From Schistocephalus solidus (lineage: Eukaryota > Platyhelminthes > Cestoda > Diphyllobothriidea > Diphyllobothriidae): a DNA stretch of 64,000 bases. Position numbers and translations under genes: made by a program. Location: the NCBI GenBank assembly GCA_017591395.1, contig WEDG01006543.1, positions 30,449-94,448 of the forward strand. Reading direction: 5' to 3'. Below are positions 33,385 through 44,912 of this stretch, in pieces. Each line of letters opens with the position of its first letter. Position 1 is the first letter of the stretch. The notes below the pieces were generated by a model. That model made no database searches. It saw only the letters and a list, made by a program, of their open reading frames with translations, and was not told the origin of the DNA.

Positions 33385-34589
33385 ACTCATTCGAACTAGT
33401 AATATTTATGTAAGCTTTATAAACCAAACAGCTGACTTCATAGAGAAAAAATTCTGACGGAAATATATGTTATCCCCTTTCCCTAAATCCTGTTGTGCGT
33501 ATGCGTGTAAACACGAAAACAGTTAATGGTAGAGGCAAAAAGGTGCAAATGAATCCAACATTTTGTGTGAAATGCTTTTTGTGTGAATGAGTTTGTACAG
33601 AGACAAAGAAAAAATGGTCAATAGGCCCCAAAAAGCGTGAACACAAAATGAGTGTTTCCAATTCCGAGCCAGGACAGAGAGCGCATGCAAACAGTGTGCA
33701 GCGACTGAAACGTTGTATGGTGATATAGGAAGTGCTAAGTTACAAAGTCATCTGCTCGTGTTTAGACCTGAGAACTATGGGTTAGAATTCTGCTAGTATT
33801 TCTTGCTATATAGCATCAAAACTAAATGTCTGAGCAGTCTGTTTGGTGCATCCCGCAAGCAGGAATGCCTCACTCTCGACAAAAACGCTTTTCACTGTTT
33901 TCTGTCTAAATCTACTCCTTTCTGGTAATATTTACTGCATAAATGCAACGTGGGCACCATCTTAAATAGCAATGAATTACGAATTGCAGTTAGAGCAGGA
34001 GTTCACCAATCGTTGCTGTAATTTGATCGATTAGCGGTGCCACCCACGAACGCGTCATCAACGGTGCAAAAGGTTGCATGCCTTGTTATTCCCCAATCAA
34101 TTTGAGTTTGGAGCGTGCCATGCAGGCCACTTCCTGCTCTCCAACCCTACTGCGTGGACACAAAACAACTTTGACTTTGCTGTTCCCCCATCATCTCCGC
34201 CTCCATCGAACTTTCAAAGATCATGGAGAGCAGAGAGGTCAGCTGATCGGTGAGTTCGTTGAAAAATTTTTTGGATGTGTCATCAGGATAGGCGGGTTAT
34301 TCAGTTGTTGATTTTACAGAGTTTTCCTCACTGCATCTGTTGTTAACGTCACCGTGCTTATTGTATCTGTATGTGCAGTGCTACTTTAGTGTTCTTCTGC
34401 GTCAAAAGACGACTTCGTTCTATGCATAGACATAGAGAAATCGGAAAGCACGCTAGACTTATTAAAGTTATATGTTATTTTTTTTCTCTGATGGTATTTT
34501 AGAAAAGGAATATAGTCTCGATATGTATTTACCTCATTCACCTAAACAAAGAGCATCTCTGAGTTTCTTGGTATGCCTTTGAATATTTT
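33385..34589. other. No gene seen
   Basis: 1.2 kb with short chance frames only. No repeat family of this window was recognised. Confidence 0.4.
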
Positions 34590-35035
34590 TACTCAAAGGC
34601 TGATGTTTCTTGCTTCATAGTCATAAGTTGACCTTCCTGACACTAAAAATAATTTCAGAAAAAATATAACCATAACTTCAATGAGCCTATGGAGATCTGA
34701 TTACTCAAATTCCAGGAGCAACAGCAGGTTTTAAACTAACAAAACAATTATCGAAATTATTTTTGCATGCCGTATAAACCCAATAGATGTATTAACGTTC
34801 CATTATCAGAAATATTTAAGCTTTTTCTTCCATATCTGATCGCAACCATCAGTTGACCTATCTGACACAAAAAACATTTATCAAAAAATTTTGAAATAAC
34901 TGCATAAAAATCCCATGATGATATACTTCCGTTTTCCTTTTCTTATCATAGCCACGAGTTAAACTTTCTCATGCTTAAAATAAGTTCATAAAAAAATACC
35001 AGCATAAATCCACTAAACACATAATGATCTTCTGT
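34590..35035 (+). repeat. Second array of the ~320-bp tandem repeat
   Basis: The CACTAAAAATAATTTCAG-like motif recurs near 34645, 34870 and 34970 with the same neighbours as in the 2.7-3.65 kb array, including TCATAGCCA.GAGTT, AGATCTGATTA and CAGCAGGTT. About one and a half units are visible. Confidence 0.72.
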
Positions 35036-35380
35036 GTGGCTGAGCGGCCACCTTCGTCTACGGACTCCAGATACACTTTCATCCGGTCCTCCCAGAGGTC
35101 ATAGTCATAGTACACTGCCAGCTTATCTGGCTTAAGTGAATGGCCTCAAGTGGTTTAAACTCCCTCCATCGACTGTACCTGCCTTGTTATCCAGTCGTTG
35201 GACATTTTAAATCGCGCCTAGTCCCACCAAAATGTAATACCCCGCCTTTAGATATGCGTCGAATCCCAAATGTACGATGCCCAAATAAGAACAAGACAGT
35301 TACTAAGGCGACAGGTTTATAATTATTAGATACTATAAATTGGAGTTCTAGTTCTGGAACTCACGGTACACCCAACTTAG
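35036..35380. other. No gene seen
   Basis: Unclassified stretch between the tandem array and the start of the LINE mosaic. Confidence 0.4.
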
Positions 35381-36375
35381 TTATGAAGAAAGTGCCAAGC
35401 TTCTTCAGATTGCTTAGCCATCTATTCTCCGTATGTCTTTTAAATAGATTCTTTCTTGACCCATGGAAAAATCTATTATTCTACCTGTCTTTAAGTCGGG
35501 ATCTTTTTGAGACATAAATAATTATCGAGGGGTCCATAAACCCCGGCTCTGGCAAAACTTTTTAATAAAGCATTTAAATCAAATTCTCGACTCTTGTCTA
35601 GAAAATAAGCTCTTAAGCGACACGCAATATGGTTTTCTAGCTGGAAGATCATGCGAAGTGTGTCACTTAACTTTTCTTAACCTCGTCAATTCCCTTCATA
35701 ATAAGCAGCAGTCAGTCGTTGTGATCTACTTCGGCCTAAGCACAGCAAGGTAACACACAGACGTCTTCTGATTAAATTGGAAGACCTTGGCATCAGGTTT
35801 CCTCTCCTCGGCTTCATTAACTCCTACTTGTCTAACCGCAGCCAGAAGTTCTTAGTAGGTAATAGCTACTCGACGCCTCATCCAATCACGAGTGGCGTTT
35901 TTCAAGGCACGGTTCTACGTCCCGTCCTCTTAATTCTGTGTATAAACGAAATTTCATCTATACTCACAAATTCACAAAATTTTGTTTACGCTGACGATCT
36001 CAAGTGAATTTATTCATTTTTAAAGGCACTGCCAATAGTTACGCTGATAAAATGAACACTGATCTACTTATGCTCTGACGTTGGAGCTTTAGTTGACAGA
36101 TTGAATTTTCTCCATCCAAGAGTTGTTTAATAGTTTTTTCTCCGCCACGCTTCCTAGACCCATAATATTTCAAAAAAGTACATTTTAAGAACGTTCAACG
36201 ATAAGAGACTTAGGTCTAATTTACACGAATAAGCTAGCATTAGCGCCTCATTCAGAGTGAATTTTTGCAATGGCTGCACAGATATGTGGTTTTATGTCAA
36301 CTAATTTCTTCCTTCCGAAAATAAAGCTTAGACTATACCGCATGTTTGTTCATCCCATCCTATAATATTGGTTTT
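35380..36375 (+). mobile_element. LINE family A fragment, RT domain
   Basis: It reads, with breaks, the family A RT: SWKT-like IILPVFKSGS, motif A region decayed (VIYFGLSTAR), SYLSNRSQKFLVGNSY, motif B SGVFQGTVLRPVLL and motif C FVYADDLK. It follows the copy at 38.8-40.4 kb base by base and is truncated near LYRMFVHPIL. Confidence 0.85.
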
Positions 36376-36884
36376 TCGACTTTCTAAAATCTTACCTTCA
36401 AAAGTTCCATCAGGTAGTACAAGTTCGAAACGTGGTCTCAGAACGATCTCATGTTATTATTGGGGTACTTCAGTTGACTATCCTAGGTTCCCTCTTGTTT
36501 CTTCTAAAATTACCAACTTAAGTCGTGAATGTATACACCACAGCTAAAACATTTTTATATGCAGACGACTTTAAACTTCTATATGCATATAACAAGCATA
36601 CAGTAGTCAGTATGCATAAAACGATGGAAAATGACATTTAAAAACTAAGTGAATGGAGTATTCAATGGAAAATGCCATTCTCGCCAAGTAAATGTCATCT
36701 CCTGATTTTCGGTCCACAAAAACTTCCTCCCATAATTTTCAACGATAAAAGCTATACAAATACTCTTGATTTATCCTCCCACGTTAAACAAATATCACCG
36801 AAAGCCACCCTACTACACGGATTCATTTGTGAAAATTTCTCCTCACCTGCCCAAAAGACATTTTTTCAATTCATTTCAGTGTAT
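36376..36884 (+). mobile_element. CR1/Jockey-type LINE fragment, post-YADD region
   Basis: A frame with LSEWSIQWKMPFSPSKCHLL, FGPQKLPP and LDLSSHVKQISPKA has the order expected just after motif C of a CR1-like RT. Its wording differs from families A, D and E; it may belong with family H. The first 170 bases are unclassified. Confidence 0.6.
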
Positions 36885-37935
36885 TTGACAACCATCAGCC
36901 TCATCTAAGCATAGACGGTCATAACCTAAATGTGCCCGGGGTTATAAAGGATCTAGGTATATCATATTCTTGTAGTCTTAATCTGTCAGAGCACTGCACC
37001 CTGATTGTCTCGCAAACACGCCAAACTACTGGGATTATTCTCAGAAATTTTAAAACTGTCAATATTAGGACCAACCTTATAAAATGTATGTCAGACCTAG
37101 TCTGGAATACTGCTCGTTTCTATTTAGCCTTCTGCACGCGAGTGAACGGAGGAAGATAGAATCAGTCCAGCACTTCTTTACTAAGAGAGTTTTCACGTCA
37201 GAGCACAGAAACCTGTCCTTCCAACAACGCTGTGAGCCTTAAAAGCCTCGACCCGTTGTGGCTTCGTAGATTACAGAATGGACTTTTTATACTGTTTAAA
37301 CTTTTAAACAGTTTTACCTTTAACCCTGTTATTTTCCTGAGGCAGCTCAACCACTCTCGGTGCACCAGTCATCGAGATGTATTTTTATTTCTTCCTTTGG
37401 CACGCACCGTTAGATACCGTCAGTTTTTTTCGGTAAACGCTATAAAAATCTGGAATAAACTACCCAGAAGTATTGAAATTCAGCTAAACTATCCTTTGTT
37501 TACGAGAGCTGTCACTAGTTTTCTACATTTAGGACACCTTCCACAAATTTTGAGTGCTGATTCGCTGGAAGCTCTCTTCCATTCTGATGGCATCCATGGA
37601 CTCTGAATCCGGTGCCGGACTTCATGCTGAAGGCAATAGTGCTGGCTCTGCAGTCCGTAATCGGGTTATTCCTCAGTCGACAGTGAGCATCCATTCGCCG
37701 GCATACCTGCTGCTAGTACAGAATAACTGATCCCAACAATGAAAGGAGAAGTACTACACCATGCACCTGTGTCAATACTTCCCTGTCCTGAACTTTAATC
37801 CGTTCAAAAAGCTTCAGTTTTTTCTCCTGAAAACACTATAAAGAATGATCAGGAGTTTTTTCACTGTCAGCTCGACCCCCTACTGTATATCCCTTTTGAC
37901 CTTGCCTGTAAACTGTTAATAAATTATTAATTAAA
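36885..37935 (+). mobile_element. LINE family E fragment, RT C-terminus and 3' end
   Basis: Starts at SLIHGHNLNVPGV-like codons and reads VIKDLGISYSCSLNLSEHC, the R-x-S-L-E-Y-C-S-F-L-F-type palm end, and a C-terminal domain ending in the NAIKIWNKLPRSIEIQL stretch. A 3' end with CCTTGCCTGTAAACTG and an AATAAAT-rich tail follows. Copies with the same end lie at 57.0 kb and, inverted, at 61.4 kb. Confidence 0.82.
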
Positions 37936-38325
37936 AATAGGCTTACGCCTTTGAAATCCCTTTTTGTTACATAAAAATAGCAAGAATAAGAAGCAATGTA
38001 AAGAAGTTACAGTCAAGTGAATGCAGGCAGATTTACGTGGTGCACTGATATTGTTAAGGTAAAGTAGTCACATATTCTTCCTGGTGCTGCAATATATGTA
38101 TGTCAAGCCGATGATTGAAAGTTTTCGCAGACTGGGAAATTACAATCGCCTCATGTAGGTTATTCCATGGTTCCACGACACGGTTGGTGAAAAAATACTT
38201 CCTCACATCCAATCTTACTTGGGGCACATTTGTTGATTTTAACCCCTCTTCGTTTATTTTTAGCAGGGCCTCTTCCAAAGTGAACATACATTAATTCACT
38301 GTTGCTTACCAATTGTCTCATCGAA
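37936..38325 (-). mobile_element. CR1-type LINE C-terminal fragment
   Basis: Minus-strand frame 38287-38054 carries VRLDVRKYFFTNRVVEPWNN, the R..FF..RVV..WN signature of CR1 C-termini. Family assignment is open (called G here). Confidence 0.75.
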
Positions 38326-38329
38326 AAAG

Positions 38330-41300
38330 GCTAGCGCCGTTCGTACCTATCATAATTTTGACCTCGCAGATAAAAGCTTAATTAACAACTTTTTGGACTC
38401 ATTGGATTGGCAGCATCTCTCCTCCATGAACGATGCAGAAAGTCTTTCTGACTTAATTTCAGTCGTTTAAAATAACATCCTGGAATTTGTGCCAATCAAA
38501 ATTGTCAAGCCCTACATTTCGGAATCCACCGCCCCCACTTTCTTTAGCCAAGACTAAAGAAATTGAGGAAGCAATTAAAATATCAATATACTAGTTCGTT
38601 ATCTGTACATCTAAGGACTGCAGAGATTTTTGAATTAGCCTCTTAGATTCGGCTTGCACGGGACAGACAGGGGGAATCATGCGCACTCAGCGAGCCAAAC
38701 TCTGCAAAATCTGTTGCTCAACTGTTCCGCCGTCGATCCTGCTCTAAACGAGGTTATGAAATACCTCCATTACTCAATGAAACTAAGAAATTCGTTCTCG
38801 AAGACTCTGAGAAGGCAGAATTGTTTAGTGCATTCTTTGCAAATCATCTTACGATGGAATCTGAACCGGTTCCGACGTTTCAGGCATCCTCATTTAAAGT
38901 TATCAGTACCATTGATTTCTCCATAGAACTAATTCGTAAGCAAATAATGCGTCTGAAAAACTCGCACTCTTCGGGGACTGACGGTATTCCAAACTCAGTT
39001 ATTAAGAGAGTGCCGAGCTTTCTCCGATTGCTTAGCCATGAATTCTCAGTTTATCTTTTAAGCGGATTCTTTCCTGACTCATGGAAGACATCTATTATTC
39101 TTCCTGTCTTCAAGTCGGGATCTCGTTCGGACGTAAATAATTATCGAGGCGTTCACAAACCCCGGCTCTAGCAAAACTTCTCGAAAACGTTATTTTTAAT
39201 CAAATTCTCGACTTTTGCTTAGAAAATAAGCTCTTCAGCGACTCGCAATTTGGTTTTATACCTGGGAGATCATGCGAAGTGTGTCATTTAGCTTTTCTCA
39301 ACCTCGTCACTTCCCCTCGTAATGAGCAGCAGTCAGTGGTTGTGATCTACTTTGACCTGAGCAAAGCCTTTGACAAGGTACCGCACAGACGTCTTCTGGT
39401 GAAACTGGAAGCCCTCGGCATCCAGCCTCCTCTCCTTGACTTCGTTGGTTCCTACTTGTTTAACCGCAGCCAGAAGGTCTTAGTAGGTAATAGCTACTCG
39501 ACGCCTCAACCGATCAAATGTGGCGTTTTTCAAGGCACGGTTCTAGGTCCCCTTCTCTTTATACTGTACGTTAAAGAAATTTCAGCTTTACTCACAAATT
39601 CACAAAACTTCGTTTACGCTGATGATCTCAAGTGCATTTTTTCATTTTCTCAAGACGCTGCCAATAGTTGCGTGGATAAAATCAACACTGATCTACTTAT
39701 GCTCTCACGTTGGAGCTGTACTTGGCAGATGAAATTTTCTCCATCCAAGAGCAGTTTCATGTGTTTTGGCCTCGCCAAGCTTCCTGGACCCCTCGTATTT
39801 CAAAAATAGTACACTTTTAGAACGATCAACCATAAAAGAATTAGGTCTAAGTTACACGAACAAGCTAGCATTATCGCCTCATGCAGATCGAATTTCTGCA
39901 AAGGCTGCACAGATATGCTGGTTTTATATCGCATAATTTCTTCCTTCCGGAAATAAAGTTAGACCTGTACCGCATGTTTGTTCTTCCTATTCTATAATAC
40001 TGCTGTCCCCTCTTAGGGCTGATGAACGCCTTTGACCGCAGTTAGATTGAAAAATGTTCAGATGGTTTTTACTCGAAGACTTTTTTCTCTTCCTGGATCC
40101 AGTATCTCTTTTACGGATAGATGCCAGTTAGCAAACATGAAATTTATGTGGGTTAGAAAACTCGAAGCCGGTCTCTGCTTCCTGTTTCGCGTTAACTCTA
40201 GCCCAGATCTCCCACGAATTAACGCTCTCACTCCAGTAGATCGACCCTATACCACTCGTTATTCCTCCATGATCATTTCACCACCCCTTAGCTCCACAAC
40301 TAACCGGTCTCCGTTTTTTGCCTCCAAATATGCTTTTATGTGGAATAATCTTCCACTGCAAATTAGGTTGTCGTCCACATTAGCTATTTTCAAAACAAAG
40401 TTACGCAAACATTTAACTTCGGAAGATATATAGTCCTTATTGTCTGTTTCCTTCCCGAACTCGCAACTTCTGGATTTCGAAAAGTTTCCTCCTGGAATTT
40501 GAGGCAGCTCCCTTGATATTATATTGGTCTCTTATTATATGTCCATCATCCTCTGCAGAGTCAATCTTATATTGGTCTCTTATTATATGTCTATTATCCT
40601 CTGCAGAGTCAATCTTATATTGGTCTCTTATTATATGTCCATCATCCTCTGCAGAGTCAATTTTTGCATTCACTTTTTGCCCCCCTCCCTTTTAAACTAG
40701 CATCGCCAAGTCTTGACAACCTTGGTACTTTCCTCCGCTTTTGCAACCCTCGACGATGGTTTCCAGGTTCAGTTGAGGATCTAGGCGGGTTCTGATGGTT
40801 TTGTCTCTTTAATTTGGTGGACTATGCAGTTGGCAAGGTCGCATCTCGATGATGATCTCATGACCTCTACTGTCCCCTCTTCGTTTTGACCCTGATGTCC
40901 ACGATGAGTTCGTCCTCTCTTACCTCCACTGGTGATTACAGACAGTAGCTCTGACTGCTATATTATCTCTCACACGACAAGGAGCGTTCCGAACCCTCAT
41001 ACGTTGTCAGCAACATCACAGCACTATCCCACTGCATCTACCTATTAATTTTTTAGTGAAGCAGTTTTTTCTCCTATTTTTTTAAATTGGCGGCTCGCTG
41101 AACTCCGCCTCCGATTTAACCGTAGGAGTTTTTTTACTGCTTCTTTTCTAGTTCACCGTATATGTTAAAGATTGTTGACTATTGTTTTAAAAATGGAAAA
41201 TCGTTCTGAATCGGATATGCCTACCATATTGTTCATTTCTGCAGTTAATATGGCTGCTCACATAGTGCAGCAATTATCCACTTTGTATTTATTTATACCG

Positions 41301-41372
41301 CGATACTAAGTTTGAAATGACAGGGCTCTCTGGGCCTTAAATATACAATTTATTATTATTTTTATTATTTAG
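38330..41372 (+). mobile_element. LINE family A, longest copy (RT plus full 3' end)
   Basis: 5'-truncated in the linker after the endonuclease. RT segments lie in three shifted frames. 38821-39171 holds LKNSHSSGTDGIPNSVIKRV and SWKTSIILPVFKSGS. 39279-39809 holds motif A VIYFDLSKAFDKVPHRRLL, motif B GVFQGTVLGPLLF and motif C FVYADDLK. 40032-40433 holds FTRRLFSLPGSSISF through SKYAFMWNNLPLQIR to LTSEDI and a stop that replaces a lysine codon found in other copies. The 3' part includes a 48-bp tandem repeat and ends in GGGCCTTAAATATACAATTT plus TTATT-type repeats. Confidence 0.9.
40519..40662 (+). repeat. 48-bp minisatellite, three units
   Basis: Units start at 40519, 40567 and 40615, each beginning TTATATTGGTCTCTTATTAT and ending CTCTGCAGAGTCAAT. 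They differ by one or two bases. The same unit is present twice at 50741-50835 and once in the other family A copies. Confidence 0.95.
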
Positions 41373-41787
41373 TTGGAATGGCTGACCTCGGAGATTATTC
41401 GTAGTGGCAAGTTTGAAAAAAGTCATCACATAGGAGTGCGCAATCAGTCCCACGCACAATACAAAAGGTTTACATCAAGTCTCCGCGCAACTGCCTATAA
41501 GTCAGAGGATAGAGCTTTAGGTTATTTAGACGAATCTCAAATGGCATCTCATCTTGACCTCTTACTTCTTTTGTGGCTCACCGCTGCACTCTTTCGAGCA
41601 TGTTGTATTCCTGTTGGGTCCATGGTTGCCAGGCATGGATCGCATATTCAAGGTGTGGCCTTACAAACGTACAAAAGGCTTTAGAAAAGCAGTCTTCATC
41701 GAAAATTTTAAATGCCCGCTTGATAGCCTACAGCATTGAATTAGCGGATTTAGCAGCCTTGCAACATTGCGTAGAAAGGCTTAAATA
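41373..41787 (-). mobile_element. CR1-type LINE fragment between two family A copies
   Basis: The minus strand of about 41570-41770 reads SANSML..IKRAFKIFDED, FVRPHLEYAIHAWQPW and MLERVQR.ATK, the end of a CR1-like palm. The same piece recurs at 58515-58690 (family B). 41373-41560 is unclassified. Confidence 0.75.
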
Positions 41788-43010
41788 AATAAATTGTATA
41801 TTTAAGGCCCAGAGAGCCCCGTCATTTCAAACTTAGTATCGCGGTACAAATTAATACTAAGTGGATAATTGCTGCACTATGTGAGCAGCCATATAAACAG
41901 CAGAAATGAAAAATATGGTAAGCATATCCGATTCAGAACGATTTGCAATTTTTAAAACAATAGTCAACAATCTTTAACATATACGGTGAACTAGAAAAGA
42001 AGCAGCAAAAAAACTCCTACGGTTAAATCGGAGGCGGAATTCGGCGAGCCATTTAAAAAAAACTAGGTGAAAAAACGGCTTCACTAAAAATTCATAGCTA
42101 GATGCAATGGGATAGTATTGTGATGTTGCTGACAACGTCTGAGGGTTTGGAACGCTCCTTGTCGTGTGAGAGATAATATAGCTGTCAGAGCTACTGTTTG
42201 TAACCACCAGTGGAGGTGAGAGAGGACCAACTCATCGTGGACAGCAGTTTCGAAACAAAGAGGGGACAGTAAAGGTCACGAGATCATCATCGAGATGCGA
42301 CCTTGTTGACTACAAAGTCCACCACCAAAGAGGTGAAACCATCAGAACATGCCTTGATCATCAACTGAACCTGCAGACGATCGCTGGGGTTGCAAAATTG
42401 GAGGAAAGTATCAAGGTTGTAAAGGGTTGGTGATGCTAGTTTAAAAGGGGGGACGAAAAAGTGAATGCAAAAATTAACTCTGCAGAGGATGATGGAAATA
42501 TAATAAGAGACCAATCTTTAATCAAGGAAGCTGTCTCAAATACCAGGTGGACCCTTTTCGAAATCCAAAAAGTTGCGAGTTTGGAAAGGAACTAGACAAT
42601 AAGGACTTTATATCTTCCGAAGTTAAATGTTTGCGTAATTTTGCTTTGAAAATAGCTAATGTAGACCACAACCTAATTTGCAGTGGAAGATTATTTCAGA
42701 TGAAAGCCTATTTGGAGGCAAAAAATTGAGAATGATTAGCTTTTGGAGCTAAGGGGTGGTAAAATGATCATGGATGAATTACGAGTGGCATAGGGTCGAT
42801 CTACTGGAGCAAGAGCGTTTATTCGTGGGAGATTTGGGCTATAATAAACGTGAAACAGTAAGAAGACACCGACTTCGAGTCTTCTAACCCAGAGAAATTT
42901 AATGTTTGCTTACGGGCATCAATCCGTATAAGAGATACTGGATCCAGGAAGAGAAAAAAGTATTCGAGTAAAAACCCTCAGAACTTTTAAAATCTTACTG
43001 CGGTCAGAGG
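41788..43010 (-). mobile_element. LINE family A, minus-strand copy (C-terminus and 3' end)
   Basis: Reverse complement of the family A 3' end. It starts with AATTGTATATTTAAGGCCC, passes one 48-bp unit near 42467-42515, and continues into the C-terminal codons with the SKYAF-type region near 42700 and a palm end near 42960. It is head-on to the plus-strand copy ending at 41372. Confidence 0.85.
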
Positions 43011-43270
43011 CTTCAGGTTGTTTTTCATCCAAACTTGAAAAATCCTTCTGTGTGTGTGCTTCTCGGAGTGGTAAACCGTCCATATAGAAGGGTTACATAT
43101 CAGTGGCCTTATTCCAATTTCATAGACGTAGCAGGGCACATTTGTCTGAGTTGAAGGACAAAAGCCATTTGCGATGAAGATTTTCTTGGAAATCGTCTCC
43201 ATCAGCAGCATTGTGGATAATTTTCCAGATTTTTATATCGTCCGCAAAAATAGCAAAGTCACACTAAGGT
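43011..43270 (-). mobile_element. LINE family B fragment
   Basis: GCTTCAGGTTGTTTTTCAT and the following 200 bases match 58690-58930 in the family B element. They encode, on the minus strand, the FADDIK..LIQ region of the RT, with a deletion. Confidence 0.75.
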
Positions 43271-43960
43271 AGAGACTAAAACTTCGTAAACTCAAAGGAG
43301 CTGAAATTCGAAAGCAATTTCAAACGACGCGCGATTATACAGAATATAAACCATACACCTATGAAAGTACTGCATGGTCACTTCGACCAAGTGGAGGTAG
43401 GCAGTGTTCGTCGTCTATACTGTCAGGATCTTAAGTGAAGACGAGACCTTAACAACTAGCCTGTTATCCTCCACACGCTCTTGTTGGAACACGTACATGT
43501 TGTGTGAGAAGAGCTTCAAGTGTTGACTGTAGCAGACGGTGATCGAAGGAAAACTTTGAGCACTGCGTCTGCAGATCGTTCCATCGAATGCTGGATGCAT
43601 TGAAGTCACCCATAAGAACAACATCAGGTCGACTGCTTATCTCCTTTATGTTCTCCAACAAACAAGTATCAGCGTCAGTGCCTGTCCCCGGTGGTCGGTA
43701 GAGAGTCATGACTTCAAAGACTGTGACCCCCGCATCTTTATTTTCAGCCAAATAGCCTTAATACCATTGCTAATCTTTTCTGTCATTTCACACACTGTGA
43801 AATTGTTTTTAACATACATCGTAACTCCTCCACCCTGGCGGTGGGTGTGGTCTCTCCTGAACAGCTGGTACCCGCATAAGGCTACTTCGCTATCGCTGAT
43901 GTTCTGTGACAACCATGATTCTGTGATTGCCATAATATCGGGAGACAGAATGGCTACGTG
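43271..43960 (-). mobile_element. CR1-type LINE endonuclease fragment
   Basis: Minus-strand frames 43933-43706 (ITESWLSQNISDSEVALCGY, FRRDHTHRQGGGVTMYV) and 43751-43464 (FEVMTLYRPPGTGTDADTCL, VVLMGDFNASSIRWND) are the N-terminal and middle parts of an apurinic endonuclease domain. The Asp and Asn of GDFN are present. The reading frame is broken between them. Confidence 0.88.
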
Positions 43961-44382
43961 AATTCTCAGTTCGTCGAGCTTCGAAAACCGACTTCGGGCG
44001 ATGGTATACAGAAATTAAAGTATGCAGCAGTCAGCAGAGCCAAATTCCGTTTGTCTCGAGTTTGCCAATTCTAATTTGCCGATGCCATCATGAGCATGGG
44101 CTGGTTCCAAAGCAATGTTGAGTTTCTCTGTATCACGCGTTCCCTGTAAATCATTAGATTGCTCTTTCCAGCTGCCAGTCTCCTCTTCATTTCTATCACT
44201 TATTCGCGGCGTTTCAGCCGTTCTGCTGGAGAGTAGTCCGGCTGAAAAAAATCTGTTTATGAGAGTTCCGAAGGTTTGTTTTTCTCGAGAGAAGTAACTT
44301 AGCCTCTTCCTTGTTGTCCAAGACAATTTTTGATAGGCCGTGGTCTCACATTTTGCACTGTTTATATATATATATATGATGA
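43961..44382. other. No gene seen; AT run at its end
   Basis: Unclassified except for a short TA run at 44363-44378 next to the SINE palindrome. Confidence 0.4.
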
Positions 44383-44540
44383 TGTGGAACCGACAAAAGA
44401 CAAAGGGAGATCGGAATGGCATTCTGGCTTATTAGCCGTCATCAGCCAGTCATACCCAATCTTAAGTGTGGAACACCTGGGATTCGAACCCGCGACCTTT
44501 GGTATTTCAGTCGAACGCTCTACCATTGAGCCGTGGGCTC
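44383..44540 (-). repeat. tRNA-derived SINE, left arm of a palindrome
   Basis: On the minus strand a 72-base tRNA-like head (44540-44469) has an A box (TGGCTCAATGG type) and a perfect B box GGTTCGAATCC. A tail follows with TGACTGGCTGATGACGGCTA and a GTCGGTTCCACAT end. The acceptor-stem ends do not pair, so this is a SINE and not a tRNA gene. Confidence 0.88.
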
Positions 44541-44617
44541 GTTGCTTTGTCGGTTGTGATCGGGAATATGATGATAGTGTGTTGCGCACCGATCTGCTTA
44601 AGGAACATTTATGTTCC

Positions 44618-44775
44618 GAGCCCGTGGCTCAATGGTAGAGCGTTCGACTCAAATACCAAAGGTCGCGGGTTCGAATCCCAGGTGTTCCACACTTGGGATT
44701 GGGTATGACTGGCTGATGACGGCTAATAAGCCAGAAATGGCCATTCCGGTCTCCTTGTCTTTGTCGGTTCCACAT
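44618..44775 (+). repeat. tRNA-derived SINE, right arm of a palindrome
   Basis: Plus-strand partner of 44383-44540 with few differences. Head 44618-44689, A box 44625-44635, B box 44668-44678; the tail ends near 44775. Internal pol III promoter boxes look intact. Confidence 0.9.
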
Positions 44776-44824
44776 TATCAACATATGCTTTACGTCGCTA
44801 TGCGACTGCCTGTGAGTACTCTAG

Positions 44825-44893
44825 TCTGAGTTCCAGGGCACAACGGAATATACATGTTTCTTAAGCAGATCAGTGCGCAACACACTATCATAT
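44825..44893 (-). repeat. Third, truncated SINE-related segment
   Basis: The minus strand repeats the block just upstream of the right SINE (44569-44617): GATAGTGTGTTGCGCAC.GAT, then CTGCTTAAG.AACAT. After it the match to the tRNA head fades within about 20 bases. Confidence 0.65.
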
Positions 44894-44911
44894 ATATATA
44901 TATATATATAT
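44890..44911 (+). repeat. (TA)n microsatellite
   Basis: Eleven TA dinucleotides, between the truncated SINE segment and the start of the family C LINE. Confidence 0.92.
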
Positions 44912-44912
44912 T

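Noticed and set aside
40437..40673. Minus-strand repeat protein of the form SAEDDGHIIRDQY repeated
   Set aside because: It is the antisense of the 48-bp minisatellite in a LINE 3' end. Any 3n-bp repeat opens several frames.
44466..44690. Two tRNA genes
   Set aside because: The A and B boxes are good, but the acceptor stems do not pair and a shared non-tRNA tail follows each. They are SINE heads.
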